In this document: positions 16,645 to 24,527 of the stretch, in pieces | Numbering within the stretch: position 1 is the first letter of the stretch | Layout of the letters: each line of letters opens with the position of its first letter | NCBI GenBank assembly: GCA_025935195.1 | Contig: JAICVS010000026.1 | Coordinates: forward strand, 1 to 38,715 | From: Ktedonobacterales bacterium | GTDB lineage: Bacteria > Chloroflexota > Ktedonobacteria > Ktedonobacterales > JADMIN01 | Length of the DNA: 38,715 nt | Reading direction: 5' to 3' | The notes under the pieces: generated by a model | What the model was told of the DNA's origin: nothing | What the model saw: only the letters and a program-made list of their open reading frames with translations | Databases searched by the model: none | Program-made: the position numbers and the translations under genes

Positions 16645-17061
16645 CCCCAGGCTCCTCCCCCGCCACATCCGTCTCGCGCGGATCGCGGTCTGTATTGGTC
16701 ATGCGGACGCGCTCCAAACACATCCGCGGCTCGCCCATGTCGCCCATGCGCCGCGTCCCATCCTAGCCTACGCGGGCGGCGTTGTCTAGCCAGTATTCGA
16801 ATGCGATATCTGGCCTGTGATGTATCGCGGCGCGAGGCGATGGCCGGCGCGATCAGCCGCCCAGCCGGGCGCACCCGCTCCCGCGGGTCGGTCGCGGCAT
16901 GCACGACATACGCCGGCACCTCAAACAGCGCCTGGATGGCCGATGTGCCAGCATGGGCCGGTGGTATCATGACGGCGCGGGGCTGTGGATGGGATGGCAC
17001 CCACTGTCGGGCGGTTTCACGCGGAGGCACGGGCACATCGGGAAAGGGAGAGGGAGGCGTC
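16645..17061. other. Intergenic region between parA and the CoA-transferase remnant
   Basis: About 420 bases upstream of the divergent parA and caiB-like genes. Several frames are open here only because of the high GC content, and none has a ribosome-binding site or family pattern. I see no hairpin or repeat of note. Confidence 0.5.
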
Positions 17062-17271
17062 ATGCTGCCGCTGGAGGGTCCGCGGGTCGTGGACCTGTCG
17101 CGGGCGCTGGCCGGGCCGTTCCGCACGATGCTGTTGGGCGACCTGGGCGCTGAGGTGATCAAGGTGGAGGAGCCGGGCGTGGGCGACGACAGCCGCCACT
17201 GGGGTCCGCCCTTCGCCGGCGGCGAGAGCGCCTGCTACGATGACGACGCCATCGCCCGCTTCTATAGATGA
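17062..17271 (+). pseudogene. Family III CoA-transferase (CaiB/BaiF) collapsed by an internal deletion
   Basis: The ATG at 17062 with a good GGGAGG site opens a 69-residue frame. Residues 1-57 match the start of family III CoA-transferases, including [20 protein letters not shown] and [20 protein letters not shown]. The family needs about 390-400 residues and the catalytic Asp lies far beyond this point. The last residues, [11 protein letters not shown], resemble the extreme C-terminus of the same family (LGYDDDEIAxLR...). The sequence therefore looks like an N-terminus joined in frame to a C-terminus after loss of some 320 codons. It cannot be an active transferase. An assembly collapse is possible. 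Confidence 0.78.
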
Positions 17272-17317
17272 GGGCGGCGCGGCGTAGCGTGAGGCATAGA
17301 GTGAACGGAGGCACCCC

Positions 17318-18550
17318 ATGCGCGTGCTTGTTATCGTGCTGGCCGGTGGCGAGGGCAAGCGACTCGCTCCGCTCACCGCCGACCGCGCCAAGCCCGCCGT
17401 GCCGTTCGGCGGCATCTATCGCTTGATTGACTTCGTGCTCTCCAACCTCGCTAACACCGGCTTCTTCAAGATCGTCGTGCTGACGCAGTACAAGAGCCAC
17501 AGCCTCGACCGCCACATCGCCCAGACCTGGCGCCTCTCGGCCATGCTCAACAACTACGTCGCCACCGTGCCGGCGCAGATGCGGCGCGGCCCGCGCTGGT
17601 TCGCCGGCTCCGCTGACGCCATCTATCAGAACCTCAACCTGATCAGCGACGAGCGCCCCGACTACATCCTCGTCTTCGGCGCCGACCACATCTACCGCAT
17701 GGATCCGCGCCAGATGCTTGGGCGCCACATCGCCTCCGGCGCCGGGCTGACGGTCGCGGGCATCCGCGTGCCGCGCGCCGAGGCGGACGCCTTTGGCGTC
17801 ATCCAGGCGGGGGCGGACGGGCGCATCGCCGCCTTCCGTGAGAAGCCGATCCCGTCACAGATCGAGGGGTTGCCCGACGCGCCCGATCAGGTGCTCATCT
17901 CGATGGGCAACTACGTTTTCACCGCGCGCACACTGGTAGATGCGGTGACGGAGGACGCCGCCGACGCCGCCAGTGTCCACGACATCGGCGGCAGCATCGT
18001 GCCGCTGCTGGTAGGGCGCGGCGACGCGGCGTATTATGACTTCGCGGAGAACGACGTGCCGGGCGCGAGCGCGGCCGACCGCGGCTACTGGCGTGACGTG
18101 GGGACGCTCGACGCCTACTACGACGCGCACATGGACCTGATCTCGCCGGTTCCCGCCTTCAACCTCTACAACCAAGAATGGCCGATCTACACCTGGCACG
18201 CGCCGCTGCCGCCGGCCAAGTTCGTCGTGGACTGCCAGCCGGGCGAGGCGCTCGACTCACTGGTGAGCGCCGGTGTGATCGTCGCCGGCGGCACGGTGCG
18301 CCGCTCGGTGCTCGCGCCGGAGGTGCGCGTGGAGGCCGGCGCGCTGGTGGAGGGATCGATCCTGCTGGACGGCGTGCGTGTCGGCCGCGGCGCGGTCGTG
18401 CGCAACGCCATCCTCGACAAGAACGTGCGCGTCGCCGCTGGCGCGCGCATCGGCGTGGAGGCCGGCGTGGATCGCGCCCGCTTCACCGTCTCGGCCAAGG
18501 GCATCGCGGTGGTGGCGAAGAACGGCGCGGTGGCCGCCGACGCGGGGTGA
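17318..18550 (+). CDS. glgC: Glucose-1-phosphate adenylyltransferase
   Basis: Makes ADP-glucose from ATP and glucose-1-phosphate, the first committed step of bacterial glycogen synthesis. The 410-residue length is typical. Seen: the nucleotide-binding loop [14 protein letters not shown] with the following [43 protein letters not shown] (catalytic Asp), FREKP, and a C-terminal left-handed beta-helix with hexapeptide-like repeats ([20 protein letters not shown]). GGAGG lies 6 bases before the ATG. No other glg gene is nearby. Confidence 0.96.
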   Translation: MRVLVIVLAGGEGKRLAPLTADRAKPAVPFGGIYRLIDFVLSNLANTGFFKIVVLTQYKSHSLDRHIAQTWRLSAMLNNYVATVPAQMRRGPRWFAGSADAIYQNLNLISDERPDYILVFGADHIYRMDPRQMLGRHIASGAGLTVAGIRVPRAEADAFGVIQAGADGRIAAFREKPIPSQIEGLPDAPDQVLISMGNYVFTARTLVDAVTEDAADAASVHDIGGSIVPLLVGRGDAAYYDFAENDVPGASAADRGYWRDVGTLDAYYDAHMDLISPVPAFNLYNQEWPIYTWHAPLPPAKFVVDCQPGEALDSLVSAGVIVAGGTVRRSVLAPEVRVEAGALVEGSILLDGVRVGRGAVVRNAILDKNVRVAAGARIGVEAGVDRARFTVSAKGIAVVAKNGAVAADAG

Positions 18551-18624
18551 TAGGGACTTTGGCTCGGTTGTGGGCGTTCCTGGGGCGCCGGGCGGTGGCG
18601 GATAGAGCAAAGTACTGATCATGC

Positions 18625-18652
18625 TTGACGGATGAGGCCGCGCCCCTACAGT
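18625..18652 (+). promoter_or_regulatory. Probable promoter of the COG4705-like gene
   Basis: TTGACG (18625-18630) and TACAGT (18647-18652) with a 16-base spacer, about 95 bases before the ATG at 18747. It lies between glgC and the next gene, so the latter can be transcribed on its own. Confidence 0.5.
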
Positions 18653-18746
18653 AGTGTGCAGAGGTCCGCTGAAAACGCATAGGTGCCAGAGCAGAGATGC
18701 ACGGGTTAGCCCCGCATGCTCTGGGCGTTATTGGGAGCGGGAGAAT

Positions 18747-19586
18747 ATGGGAAAATCCGTCGCGCACTCGCGACTCGATACGGATGTCGGCGCACGCGGC
18801 GCCAATGCGCAACCGCTGTCGCGCGCGCGCGCTGCCGCGCGCAAGGTTCCGGAAGTGACCATCTTCTTCTGGATCATCAAATTGCTGACGACTGGGATGG
18901 GCGAGACCACGTCGGATTATCTGGTCTTCCACATCAATCCCTATCTCGCGGTCGCGCTCGGCGGCATCGGCCTGGTGGCCTCGCTGCTGCTACAGCTTCT
19001 CGTCCGGCGCTATGTGGCCTGGATCTACTGGCTGGCCGTCGTGATGGTCGCCATCTTCGGCACGATGGCCGCCGATGTCGTCCACATTGTGCTGGGCGTT
19101 CCCTATCTGGACTCATCCGTGGCCTTCGCGGCCGCGCTGGCCGTGATCTTCGTGAGCTGGTACGCGACCGAGAAGACGCTCTCGATCCACAGCATCTATA
19201 CGCCGCGCCGCGAGCTGTTTTATTGGGCGACGATCATGGCGACGTTCGCGCTAGGAACCGCCGTTGGGGACATGACGGCTTCGACCTTCGGCCTGGGCTA
19301 TTTTGCCTCCGGTCTGCTGTTTGCCGTCCTGTTCGCGCTGCCGGCGCTGGGCTACCGGCTGTTCCGGCTGAACGCGATTTTCGCCTTCTGGTTCGCCTAC
19401 GTGATGACACGGCCGCTTGGGGCGTCGTTTGCCGACTGGTTTGGCAAGCCGCGGAGCATCAGTGGGTTGGGGCTGGGAACCGGGCTGATCAGTCTGATCC
19501 TGGCGGTGGTGATCATCGGCTTCGTCGGCTATCTGACCGTCACGCACGTTGATGTGAAGGATACCGCGACGAGCCCGCGTCGCTGA
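18747..19586 (+). CDS. COG4705-type polytopic membrane protein
   Basis: A 279-residue membrane protein with about eight helices, resembling the uncharacterised COG4705 family. The family has an internal duplication, visible here: VTIFFWIIKLLTTGMGET with a following SDYLV in the first half matches FYWATIMATFALGTAVGD with DMTAS in the second half. The conserved acidic and Thr residues lie inside helices, as in a small transporter or channel, but no substrate is known. The N-terminal 35 residues are basic and cytoplasmic. The ATG at 18747 has GGGAG upstream. Confidence 0.8.
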   Translation: MGKSVAHSRLDTDVGARGANAQPLSRARAAARKVPEVTIFFWIIKLLTTGMGETTSDYLVFHINPYLAVALGGIGLVASLLLQLLVRRYVAWIYWLAVVMVAIFGTMAADVVHIVLGVPYLDSSVAFAAALAVIFVSWYATEKTLSIHSIYTPRRELFYWATIMATFALGTAVGDMTASTFGLGYFASGLLFAVLFALPALGYRLFRLNAIFAFWFAYVMTRPLGASFADWFGKPRSISGLGLGTGLISLILAVVIIGFVGYLTVTHVDVKDTATSPRR

Positions 19587-19704
19587 CGCATGACACGGGC
19601 AAGATGACGAGCGGGCAGCCGAGGATGGCGGGCGAAGCGGTGATGCATGCGCCGCCCCGCCGCCACTCGGCCCCTTTCGCCTCACCCGAGGACGCCGGTA
19701 TTCC

Positions 19705-20793
19705 CTACCGTGCTCCCCATACCTCGCGGGCGACGCGGCCGACCAGCTCCAGCTTTTTGCGCTGGTCGTCCGGCGTGACGTGGTTGCCCTCCATCGTGGA
19801 GGCGAAGCCACACTGGGGGCTGAGCGCCAGCCGTTCCAGCGGCACGTAACGGGATGCCTCTTCGATGCGCCGCTTCAGCTCGTCGGCGGATTCGAGCTGG
19901 GGCTTCTTGGTGGTGACGAGGCCGAGCACAACGGTGCGGTCCCCTGGTACGTGGCGCAGCGGCTCGAAGCCACCGGAGCGCGCGTCGTCGTATTCGAGCA
20001 GGAAGCGGTTGAAGTGGGTGCGCTCGAAGATGCGCGCGATTGGCTCGTAGTCGCCGCTCGCGTAGAATTTGCTCTGGTTGTTGCCGCGACAGATGTGGAT
20101 GGCGAAGGTCACGCCCGGATGCCCGTCAATGATCGCGTTGTCTAGCTCGATGCAGCGGTCAATCAGCGAGTCTGGATCGCTGCCGCGTTGGCGATAGCCT
20201 TCGCGCATCTGTGGATCGAGCAGCGCGGCGTACTGCGGCGCGTCAATCTGGATGTAGGTGCAGCCGAGGCGTACCAGCTCCGCCACCTCGCGGCGCGACA
20301 CGTCTACGATGTCGGCCAGATAGGCGTCGCGGCTGGCGTAGGCCCCACGCGACTTCTCGGGATCGTAATAGGCCGCCGCCTGCTGCGCGCTGAGCATCGT
20401 CACCTTCGCAGGGCGCGTGCGACGGGCGCGCAGATAGACCCATTCCTCGGCGCACATGCCGCGCTTCCAGCGTAGCTTCTCGACCACAACGGGACGCTTG
20501 AGCACGAGCTGCTCGCCGCCCTCGTCGTGGAAGGGGATCGCCCAGCCGCCGAGCTTGTCGAAGCCGTCCAGCGCGTCCACCAGATGGCCGTAGAAGGCGT
20601 AGCGGCGCAGCTCGCCGTCGGTGATCGCGTCAATGCCCGCCTCTGTCTGCTGAGCGATGGCGTCGTCCACCGCCCGGTCTTCGACGGCCTTGAACGCCGC
20701 CGGCGCCAGCTCGCCCGCCTCGAATTGGCGCCGCGCATCCACCAGCTGCGCTGGGCGGAGCAGGCTGCCCACCACCTCGCTGCGATAGGTCAT
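19705..20793 (-). CDS. MetE C-terminal-domain-like methyltransferase
   Basis: A 362-residue protein of the cobalamin-independent methionine synthase C-terminal/UROD-type barrel family, which includes short MetE-like proteins and epoxyalkane:coenzyme M transferases. The zinc-ligand pattern is complete: HICRGN (His and Cys, near residue 230) and SPQCGF (Cys, near residue 330), with IDAPQYA and DGELRR as further family motifs. It lacks the N-terminal domain of full MetE, so it cannot be assumed to use folate; its methyl donor and thiol acceptor are unknown. The start at 20793 has GGAGGG 8 bases upstream. Its 5' end lies 39 bases from the first 116-bp repeat. Confidence 0.87.
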   Translation of the reverse strand: MTYRSEVVGSLLRPAQLVDARRQFEAGELAPAAFKAVEDRAVDDAIAQQTEAGIDAITDGELRRYAFYGHLVDALDGFDKLGGWAIPFHDEGGEQLVLKRPVVVEKLRWKRGMCAEEWVYLRARRTRPAKVTMLSAQQAAAYYDPEKSRGAYASRDAYLADIVDVSRREVAELVRLGCTYIQIDAPQYAALLDPQMREGYRQRGSDPDSLIDRCIELDNAIIDGHPGVTFAIHICRGNNQSKFYASGDYEPIARIFERTHFNRFLLEYDDARSGGFEPLRHVPGDRTVVLGLVTTKKPQLESADELKRRIEEASRYVPLERLALSPQCGFASTMEGNHVTPDDQRKKLELVGRVAREVWGAR

Positions 20794-20832
20794 CTTCGCG
20801 TCCCTCCATCTCATCGCCCATCTCATCGCCGG

Positions 20833-20948
20833 CCCGCCACAGTTCAGCCAGCCGGCGGAAGGCCGATCCCATCCTGTCCTGTCCTGTCGTATCACGACGC
20901 ACAGGCACAGGGACATTGACGCATCGCTGGCCGCGCGCTGTCCAGTCG
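20833..20948. repeat. 116-bp perfect direct repeat, copy 1
   Basis: Identical over all 116 bases to 25346-25461, in the same orientation. It contains three tandem CCTGT units and a small imperfect inverted repeat (TCGT ATC ACGA) at its centre. Each copy lies just upstream of a leftward gene and points to a rightward cassette. Both copies share the same open minus-strand frame, but since the DNA is identical this says nothing about coding. The function could be regulatory, a recombination site or part of a duplicated segment. Confidence 0.95.
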
Positions 20949-20966
20949 GCAGGGGGTACATAGCGG

Positions 20967-21056
20967 ATGGTCGCGTATCAAGAGGCGTTGAGTGCTCTGC
21001 GCGAGCGTGTGGCGCAGCTCGAAGAACTCGTGCGCGGCCTGCAACAGATGCGCTAG
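20967..21056 (+). CDS. Possible 29-residue leucine-zipper-like peptide
   Basis: An ATG 11 bases after a GGGGG run opens a short frame whose product reads LSALRERVAQLEELVRGLQQ in its middle, with leucines or valines at heptad positions, strongly amphipathic and able to form a coiled coil. It lies between the first 116-bp repeat and the tcmP promoter. It could be a true micropeptide, the tail of a lost gene, or chance. The lack of a strong ribosome-binding site keeps confidence low. Confidence 0.35.
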   Translation: MVAYQEALSALRERVAQLEELVRGLQQMR

Positions 21057-21079
21057 GGCACGGGGGTTGGATGACTGCA

Positions 21080-21109
21080 TTGACTCGCCGCAAACATATG
21101 TGCTAGTAT
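21080..21109 (+). promoter_or_regulatory. Probable promoter of the tcmP-radical SAM pair
   Basis: TTGACT (21080-21085) and TAGTAT (21104-21109) with an 18-base spacer, in an AT-rich pocket. The leader to the tcmP ATG at 21203 would be about 85 bases. The cassette therefore carries its own promoter. Confidence 0.55.
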
Positions 21110-21202
21110 TCAGCAAATGAGCATCTCATTGTCACGACACGAGTTAATTGCTATGATGCGCAGGACCAAGTTGCCGGCAGCTAGGAGAAAGGATGGCGGG
21201 CG

Positions 21203-22516
21203 ATGGTTCTCAAAATGCGCGATACCCAAACCGAGGTCAAACACCGTATTCTCTCCGATTACCTCGGCGCGTGGGCTGGCATCATCACGAGTGGACTGGC
21301 ACGGCAGGCAGCGGCGATAACGGCGAGGGGAATCCCGTTCCGATGTCGCCTGATGTACGTGGACGGATTCGCGCACAAGGGGCGCTACGCTGGCGACACA
21401 GCCGAGGTACTCAGGAAGGGCGCTCCGAACACGCCGACCTGGGGATCGCCGATCCTGGGCATTCAAGCGTTAGACCGGGTGAAGGAGCATGCACTGAAGA
21501 CGTACGGACTGGCCGTCGAAACCGTCGCGGTCCTATCAGAGATTGAAGCCGAGAATTTCCAAGACCTAAAAGAGAGTCTTGAGCTAGCTGGCCTTGACGG
21601 CAGGTTGGTCTTTGACCTTCCGCAGAGCCTGGCAGACGGCCAAATCGTCGCCATACACGGTGACTTCCTCAAGCATTTGGACGCTGTGGTGCGACTCGCG
21701 CAAGATCGATACACGTTCTCGTTCTTTCTGTTGGACCCATATGGCCCAACGGGCATACCGTATCAGGCGGTATCTCGCGTCATCTCCCTACAGAGAACCG
21801 ACGTGATGATCAACTTTCCGTACCTCGCCCTGCACAGGTCTCTTGGGGTGTTGGCACACACGGAAGAAATGCCCGCAGACAGGGCGACGCTGGCAAACTA
21901 CGACGAGATGTTCGGTACGCAGAGGTGGCGCGACGTGATCCACCGCACCAAGGGTGACGCGTCCTTGGATAAGGTTAGCGACAAGGTGGAAGTTGAACTC
22001 GCCAAATACTATCTGGAACGCCTGCAAGCGGCTGATCCGGAACTGGCCGTCAAGCACATTAAGTTACAGTTCCACGACCGCGACCGCACCATATTCTACT
22101 TGTACCTGACCACCCACGACCCAAACGGTGCGCTGACGCTGAACAAGGTACTGTCCGAGGCAGAGCTAACACAATTCGTCTTGAAGTGGGACTACCAGCA
22201 GGCGAAGTGGCTGCATGATGCACAGAACGTGGGCCAAGACTTCCAACAAGACCTCCTGTTTGGTCTTTCTGATGAGAAGCCGCCCGAATCACACAAGCCG
22301 CGAGAGGTAGACATATCCGCGCACGCTATGGACATTTGGCGCACCTTTCGAGGGCAAACGAGGAAGGTGCGGCAGGTGTACACGTCGCTCGCGAACTCCG
22401 ATTTGTTCCCGTCCGACGTGACCAAAGCGTTGTCCCATTTGAAGAAACACAAGCTGGCCGACTACAAGGACACCAAGATGGACACCTCCATCTTTTTCAA
22501 GAAAGAAGGTGGCTAA
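21203..22516 (+). CDS. tcmP: Three-Cys-motif partner protein TcmP
   Basis: TcmP proteins are named for their co-occurrence with radical-SAM-like proteins that carry a CxxxCxxC motif; their activity is not established. The 437 residues show the family plan: EVKHRILSDYLGAW near the N-terminus, a Rossmann-like core with YVDGFAHKGRY (52-62) and GSPILGIQAL (81-90), FFLLDPYGPTGIPY (DPYG at 178-181), and a C-terminal region that looks like a winged helix. The core resembles a SAM-dependent methyltransferase, but the loop usually read as FAGPGRY is FAHKGRY here. The base composition is clearly lower in GC than in flanking genes, a sign of transfer. The radical SAM gene begins 2 bases after its stop. 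No upstream in-frame start exists beyond 21203; an ATG at 21215 is an alternative. Confidence 0.88.
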   Translation: MVLKMRDTQTEVKHRILSDYLGAWAGIITSGLARQAAAITARGIPFRCRLMYVDGFAHKGRYAGDTAEVLRKGAPNTPTWGSPILGIQALDRVKEHALKTYGLAVETVAVLSEIEAENFQDLKESLELAGLDGRLVFDLPQSLADGQIVAIHGDFLKHLDAVVRLAQDRYTFSFFLLDPYGPTGIPYQAVSRVISLQRTDVMINFPYLALHRSLGVLAHTEEMPADRATLANYDEMFGTQRWRDVIHRTKGDASLDKVSDKVEVELAKYYLERLQAADPELAVKHIKLQFHDRDRTIFYLYLTTHDPNGALTLNKVLSEAELTQFVLKWDYQQAKWLHDAQNVGQDFQQDLLFGLSDEKPPESHKPREVDISAHAMDIWRTFRGQTRKVRQVYTSLANSDLFPSDVTKALSHLKKHKLADYKDTKMDTSIFFKKEGG

Positions 22517-22518
22517 CC

Positions 22519-23571
22519 GTGAAAGTGACGCGACGCAGCGGGAACTTCCTCAAGCAGTTCTCAGGGCCGGGAGACAACAGCATCGTGTGCTTCCGTTTCT
22601 GGCAAGCCGTGGTAGCTTCCGGTTGCCCCGGAGAGTGCGCCTACTGCTTCTTGCAGACGCAGACCCCCTATCGGCGCGGACTGTACGACCTCAAGGGCAC
22701 GCTCTTTGAGAACCTGAGAGACATGGCGCCAGAGGTCCAAACGTGGCTCGCCCGGCCCATCCCTGCGGGACTTATCATCGGCGAGAATCAGGACGGGCTA
22801 GCCTTCGAGCGACCGTACAAGCGTCTCGTGGGCGTCACGCCGCTCGAATTGCTCGTGCCCCTGTTCGCGGATGCGAACCCACACGGGCACACGCTCATCG
22901 TCCTGTCAAAGTTCACGACCACCGAGTATGCCGAGGCGTTCGGACCGTCGCCCAACGTCGTGTTCTCGTGGTCGCTCTCCTTGCCATCCATCAGCAGACA
23001 ATACGAGAAGAAGGTCGCGCCGCTAGAGAAGCGGCTAGAGCATGCGGCGAAGCTCAAGGCGCGCGGCTGGCGCATCCGCTTCCGACTGGACGCCCTGGCG
23101 CCGATTCCCAGTTGGGAAGACGACTTGAAGCGGGTCATGGAGCAAATCAACGAAGTCGGGCCTGAGATGCTGACCATCGGGGCGCTCAGAGCTACCAACC
23201 TCTTCGCCTTGCAGCGCACGGCGGGGCGCAACGGCAGAGACGCCAGTATCTTCAACTACATCCGCGACAAAGACCCGTCCGGCTTCAAGTACCGAGTTGA
23301 GAACGAATTCCACACTGAAGTATTCCGGCAGGTGGCGGAGATGCTGAATCCGGCGACCACACTCGGACTGTGCAAAGAAGACACGAGCGTGTGGCAGGCG
23401 GTCGGCTTGAGATGGCAGGGGTGCCATTGCCTGCACAGCGCGTCAGATGAGGTCGTGAGCGAGCGTGGCGAACCACGCAAACTCATTCAAGTGCTGAGCA
23501 GACGAACGCATGGCATCGGTTCGTCGCAGGTAACCCTTCCAATGTCGGTGTTGTCTGCCGCTACCTCGTGA
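22519..23571 (+). CDS. Spore-photoproduct-lyase-like radical SAM protein
   Basis: A 350-residue radical SAM enzyme. SGCPGECAYCFLQ gives the C36-x3-C40-x2-C43 cluster motif that binds 4Fe-4S and SAM. Further landmarks match the SPL family of photolesion repair enzymes: IGENQDGLAFE (SPL has GExxDSLA), VVFSWSLSLPSI, LEKRLEHAAKLKARGWRIRF, MLTIGALR, and a C-terminal LCKEDTSVWQAVGL with a terminal Cys pair (CHCL, where relatives have CNCL). SPL itself splits a thymine dimer, but this branch may act on another substrate. The start is the GTG at 22519, with AAGGTGG 6 bases upstream, only 2 bases after tcmP, so the two are translationally linked. Base composition is as low in GC as tcmP. Confidence 0.88.
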   Translation: MKVTRRSGNFLKQFSGPGDNSIVCFRFWQAVVASGCPGECAYCFLQTQTPYRRGLYDLKGTLFENLRDMAPEVQTWLARPIPAGLIIGENQDGLAFERPYKRLVGVTPLELLVPLFADANPHGHTLIVLSKFTTTEYAEAFGPSPNVVFSWSLSLPSISRQYEKKVAPLEKRLEHAAKLKARGWRIRFRLDALAPIPSWEDDLKRVMEQINEVGPEMLTIGALRATNLFALQRTAGRNGRDASIFNYIRDKDPSGFKYRVENEFHTEVFRQVAEMLNPATTLGLCKEDTSVWQAVGLRWQGCHCLHSASDEVVSERGEPRKLIQVLSRRTHGIGSSQVTLPMSVLSAATS

Positions 23572-23600
23572 AGTTATCGGTGCGTCGGTCTGTGCGCCGC

Positions 23601-23629
23601 TTGCCAGATGGCCGCTTCTCCCCTATACT
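23601..23629 (+). promoter_or_regulatory. Promoter of the first small membrane protein gene
   Basis: TTGCCA (23601-23606) and TATACT (23624-23629) with a 17-base spacer. The spacer, the -10 box and the following GCTCGCG are shared with the second copy at 25476-25504, which indicates a duplicated and conserved promoter. Confidence 0.72.
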
Positions 23630-23670
23630 GCTCGCGGCGGGGATGACGAGTGGGAGGGGGGAAGCAGCGG

Positions 23671-24267
23671 ATGGCGTCGACGATCTATCAAGATGGGCAC
23701 CCATTCACGCTCGGCGTGGTCGGCGGCGCCGCTCTGCTCGCCACGATGGCCGGCGAGTATCTGATGCATAACCCCGCACAGGCGCAGGACTGGAACGCGT
23801 GCGCCCAGGGCGCTTGCCGGGTGAATGGCGGCGTCATCTTCATCCCGTTACCAGCGACTGTCGTCGTCTTGCCGGGTGGGGCCACGCTTGACATCACCCT
23901 CTATCAAATCATCGTGCTCGCGCTTGGTGCGCTGATTTTAGCCAGCGCGCTCGCCCGTGCCATGCGAACCACGCTTGCCCGCCGGCTTGTGCTCGCCGTC
24001 GCCGCCGCGCTCCTGGCGCTCACGCTCGTGGTCTTCCATGCGCAGGCGCCCATGCAATCGCTGGTGAGTATTGCCGGACAGTGTAATGTCGAGGGCATTT
24101 GTCAGCCGCAACAGAGAGGTGTTCCGTACGTTCCCGCGAGCGGGGTGCAGAATGGTCATGCGCCGGTGAGCGTTTCATTGATCGATCCGTTCTGGTTCAT
24201 GGCGCCCGCCGCCGCGCTCGGCCTGCTCACCGCCGGCATCGCATTCCTGTCCGCAGCGAGACGGTAG
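23671..24267 (+). CDS. Small exported membrane protein, copy 1
   Basis: A 198-residue protein that I do not recognise, clearly a paralogue of the gene at 25544. The N-terminal hydrophobic helix LGVVGGAALLATMAGEYLMH followed by NPAQAQD looks like a signal segment or anchor with a possible AQA cleavage site. Three further helices follow (about residues 80-105, 110-130 and 170-195). The outer loops carry two Cys pairs, CAQGAC and CNVEGIC, at places that also hold Cys in the paralogue, so disulfides are likely. The ATG at 23671 has a G-rich site upstream. An in-frame start at 23650 is possible but less like the paralogue. Confidence 0.8.
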   Translation: MASTIYQDGHPFTLGVVGGAALLATMAGEYLMHNPAQAQDWNACAQGACRVNGGVIFIPLPATVVVLPGGATLDITLYQIIVLALGALILASALARAMRTTLARRLVLAVAAALLALTLVVFHAQAPMQSLVSIAGQCNVEGICQPQQRGVPYVPASGVQNGHAPVSVSLIDPFWFMAPAAALGLLTAGIAFLSAARR

Positions 24268-24280
24268 CAGGAACTGTAAC

Positions 24281-24315
24281 GCGAATGTCCTCGGCGCGGA
24301 TGGCGACACGCAAAC
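24281..24315. repeat. 35-bp perfect repeat downstream of membrane gene 1
   Basis: Identical to 26151-26185, which follows the paralogous gene. It marks the 3' side of the duplicated segment; beyond it the two copies drift apart but keep a related hairpin. It begins just after the stop codon of each gene. Confidence 0.9.
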
Positions 24316-24334
24316 GTCCCGAATTCAAGCCAAC

Positions 24335-24363
24335 AAAAAAGCCCCTCCATCTCGGAGTGGCCT
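24335..24363 (-). terminator. Rho-independent terminator for the leftward gene pair
   Basis: Read leftward, AGGCCACTCC, loop GAGAT, GGAGGGGCT form a stem of about 9 bp with one mismatch, followed by six T (24340-24335). It would end transcription from the genes at 24528-25291, and it also lies past the convergent membrane protein gene. Confidence 0.7.
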
Positions 24364-24527
24364 TCCCTTGGTAGCGCATACGGGAACGCATACGGAGTGC
24401 GATTCGCGGCGTCCACCGACGTGTCTGGACATGCGCCACGTCGGGGAATTTCCGAGTTTGGCGTACTGCTCTGTCCACCGACAGACATCCGGTGGTGTTT
24501 GTCCGGGTTGATGTCAAATACTGACAT

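Noticed and set aside
15826..17271. Long plus-strand frame covering parA
   Set aside because: Antisense to the well-supported parA gene; only its last 69 codons (17062-17271) are a real CoA-transferase remnant.
21117..21320. 67-codon frame between the tcmP promoter and tcmP (MSISLSRHELIAMMRR start)
   Set aside because: It would start only a few bases after the -10 box, has no ribosome-binding site and overlaps tcmP by over 100 bases; similarity to small toxins is superficial.
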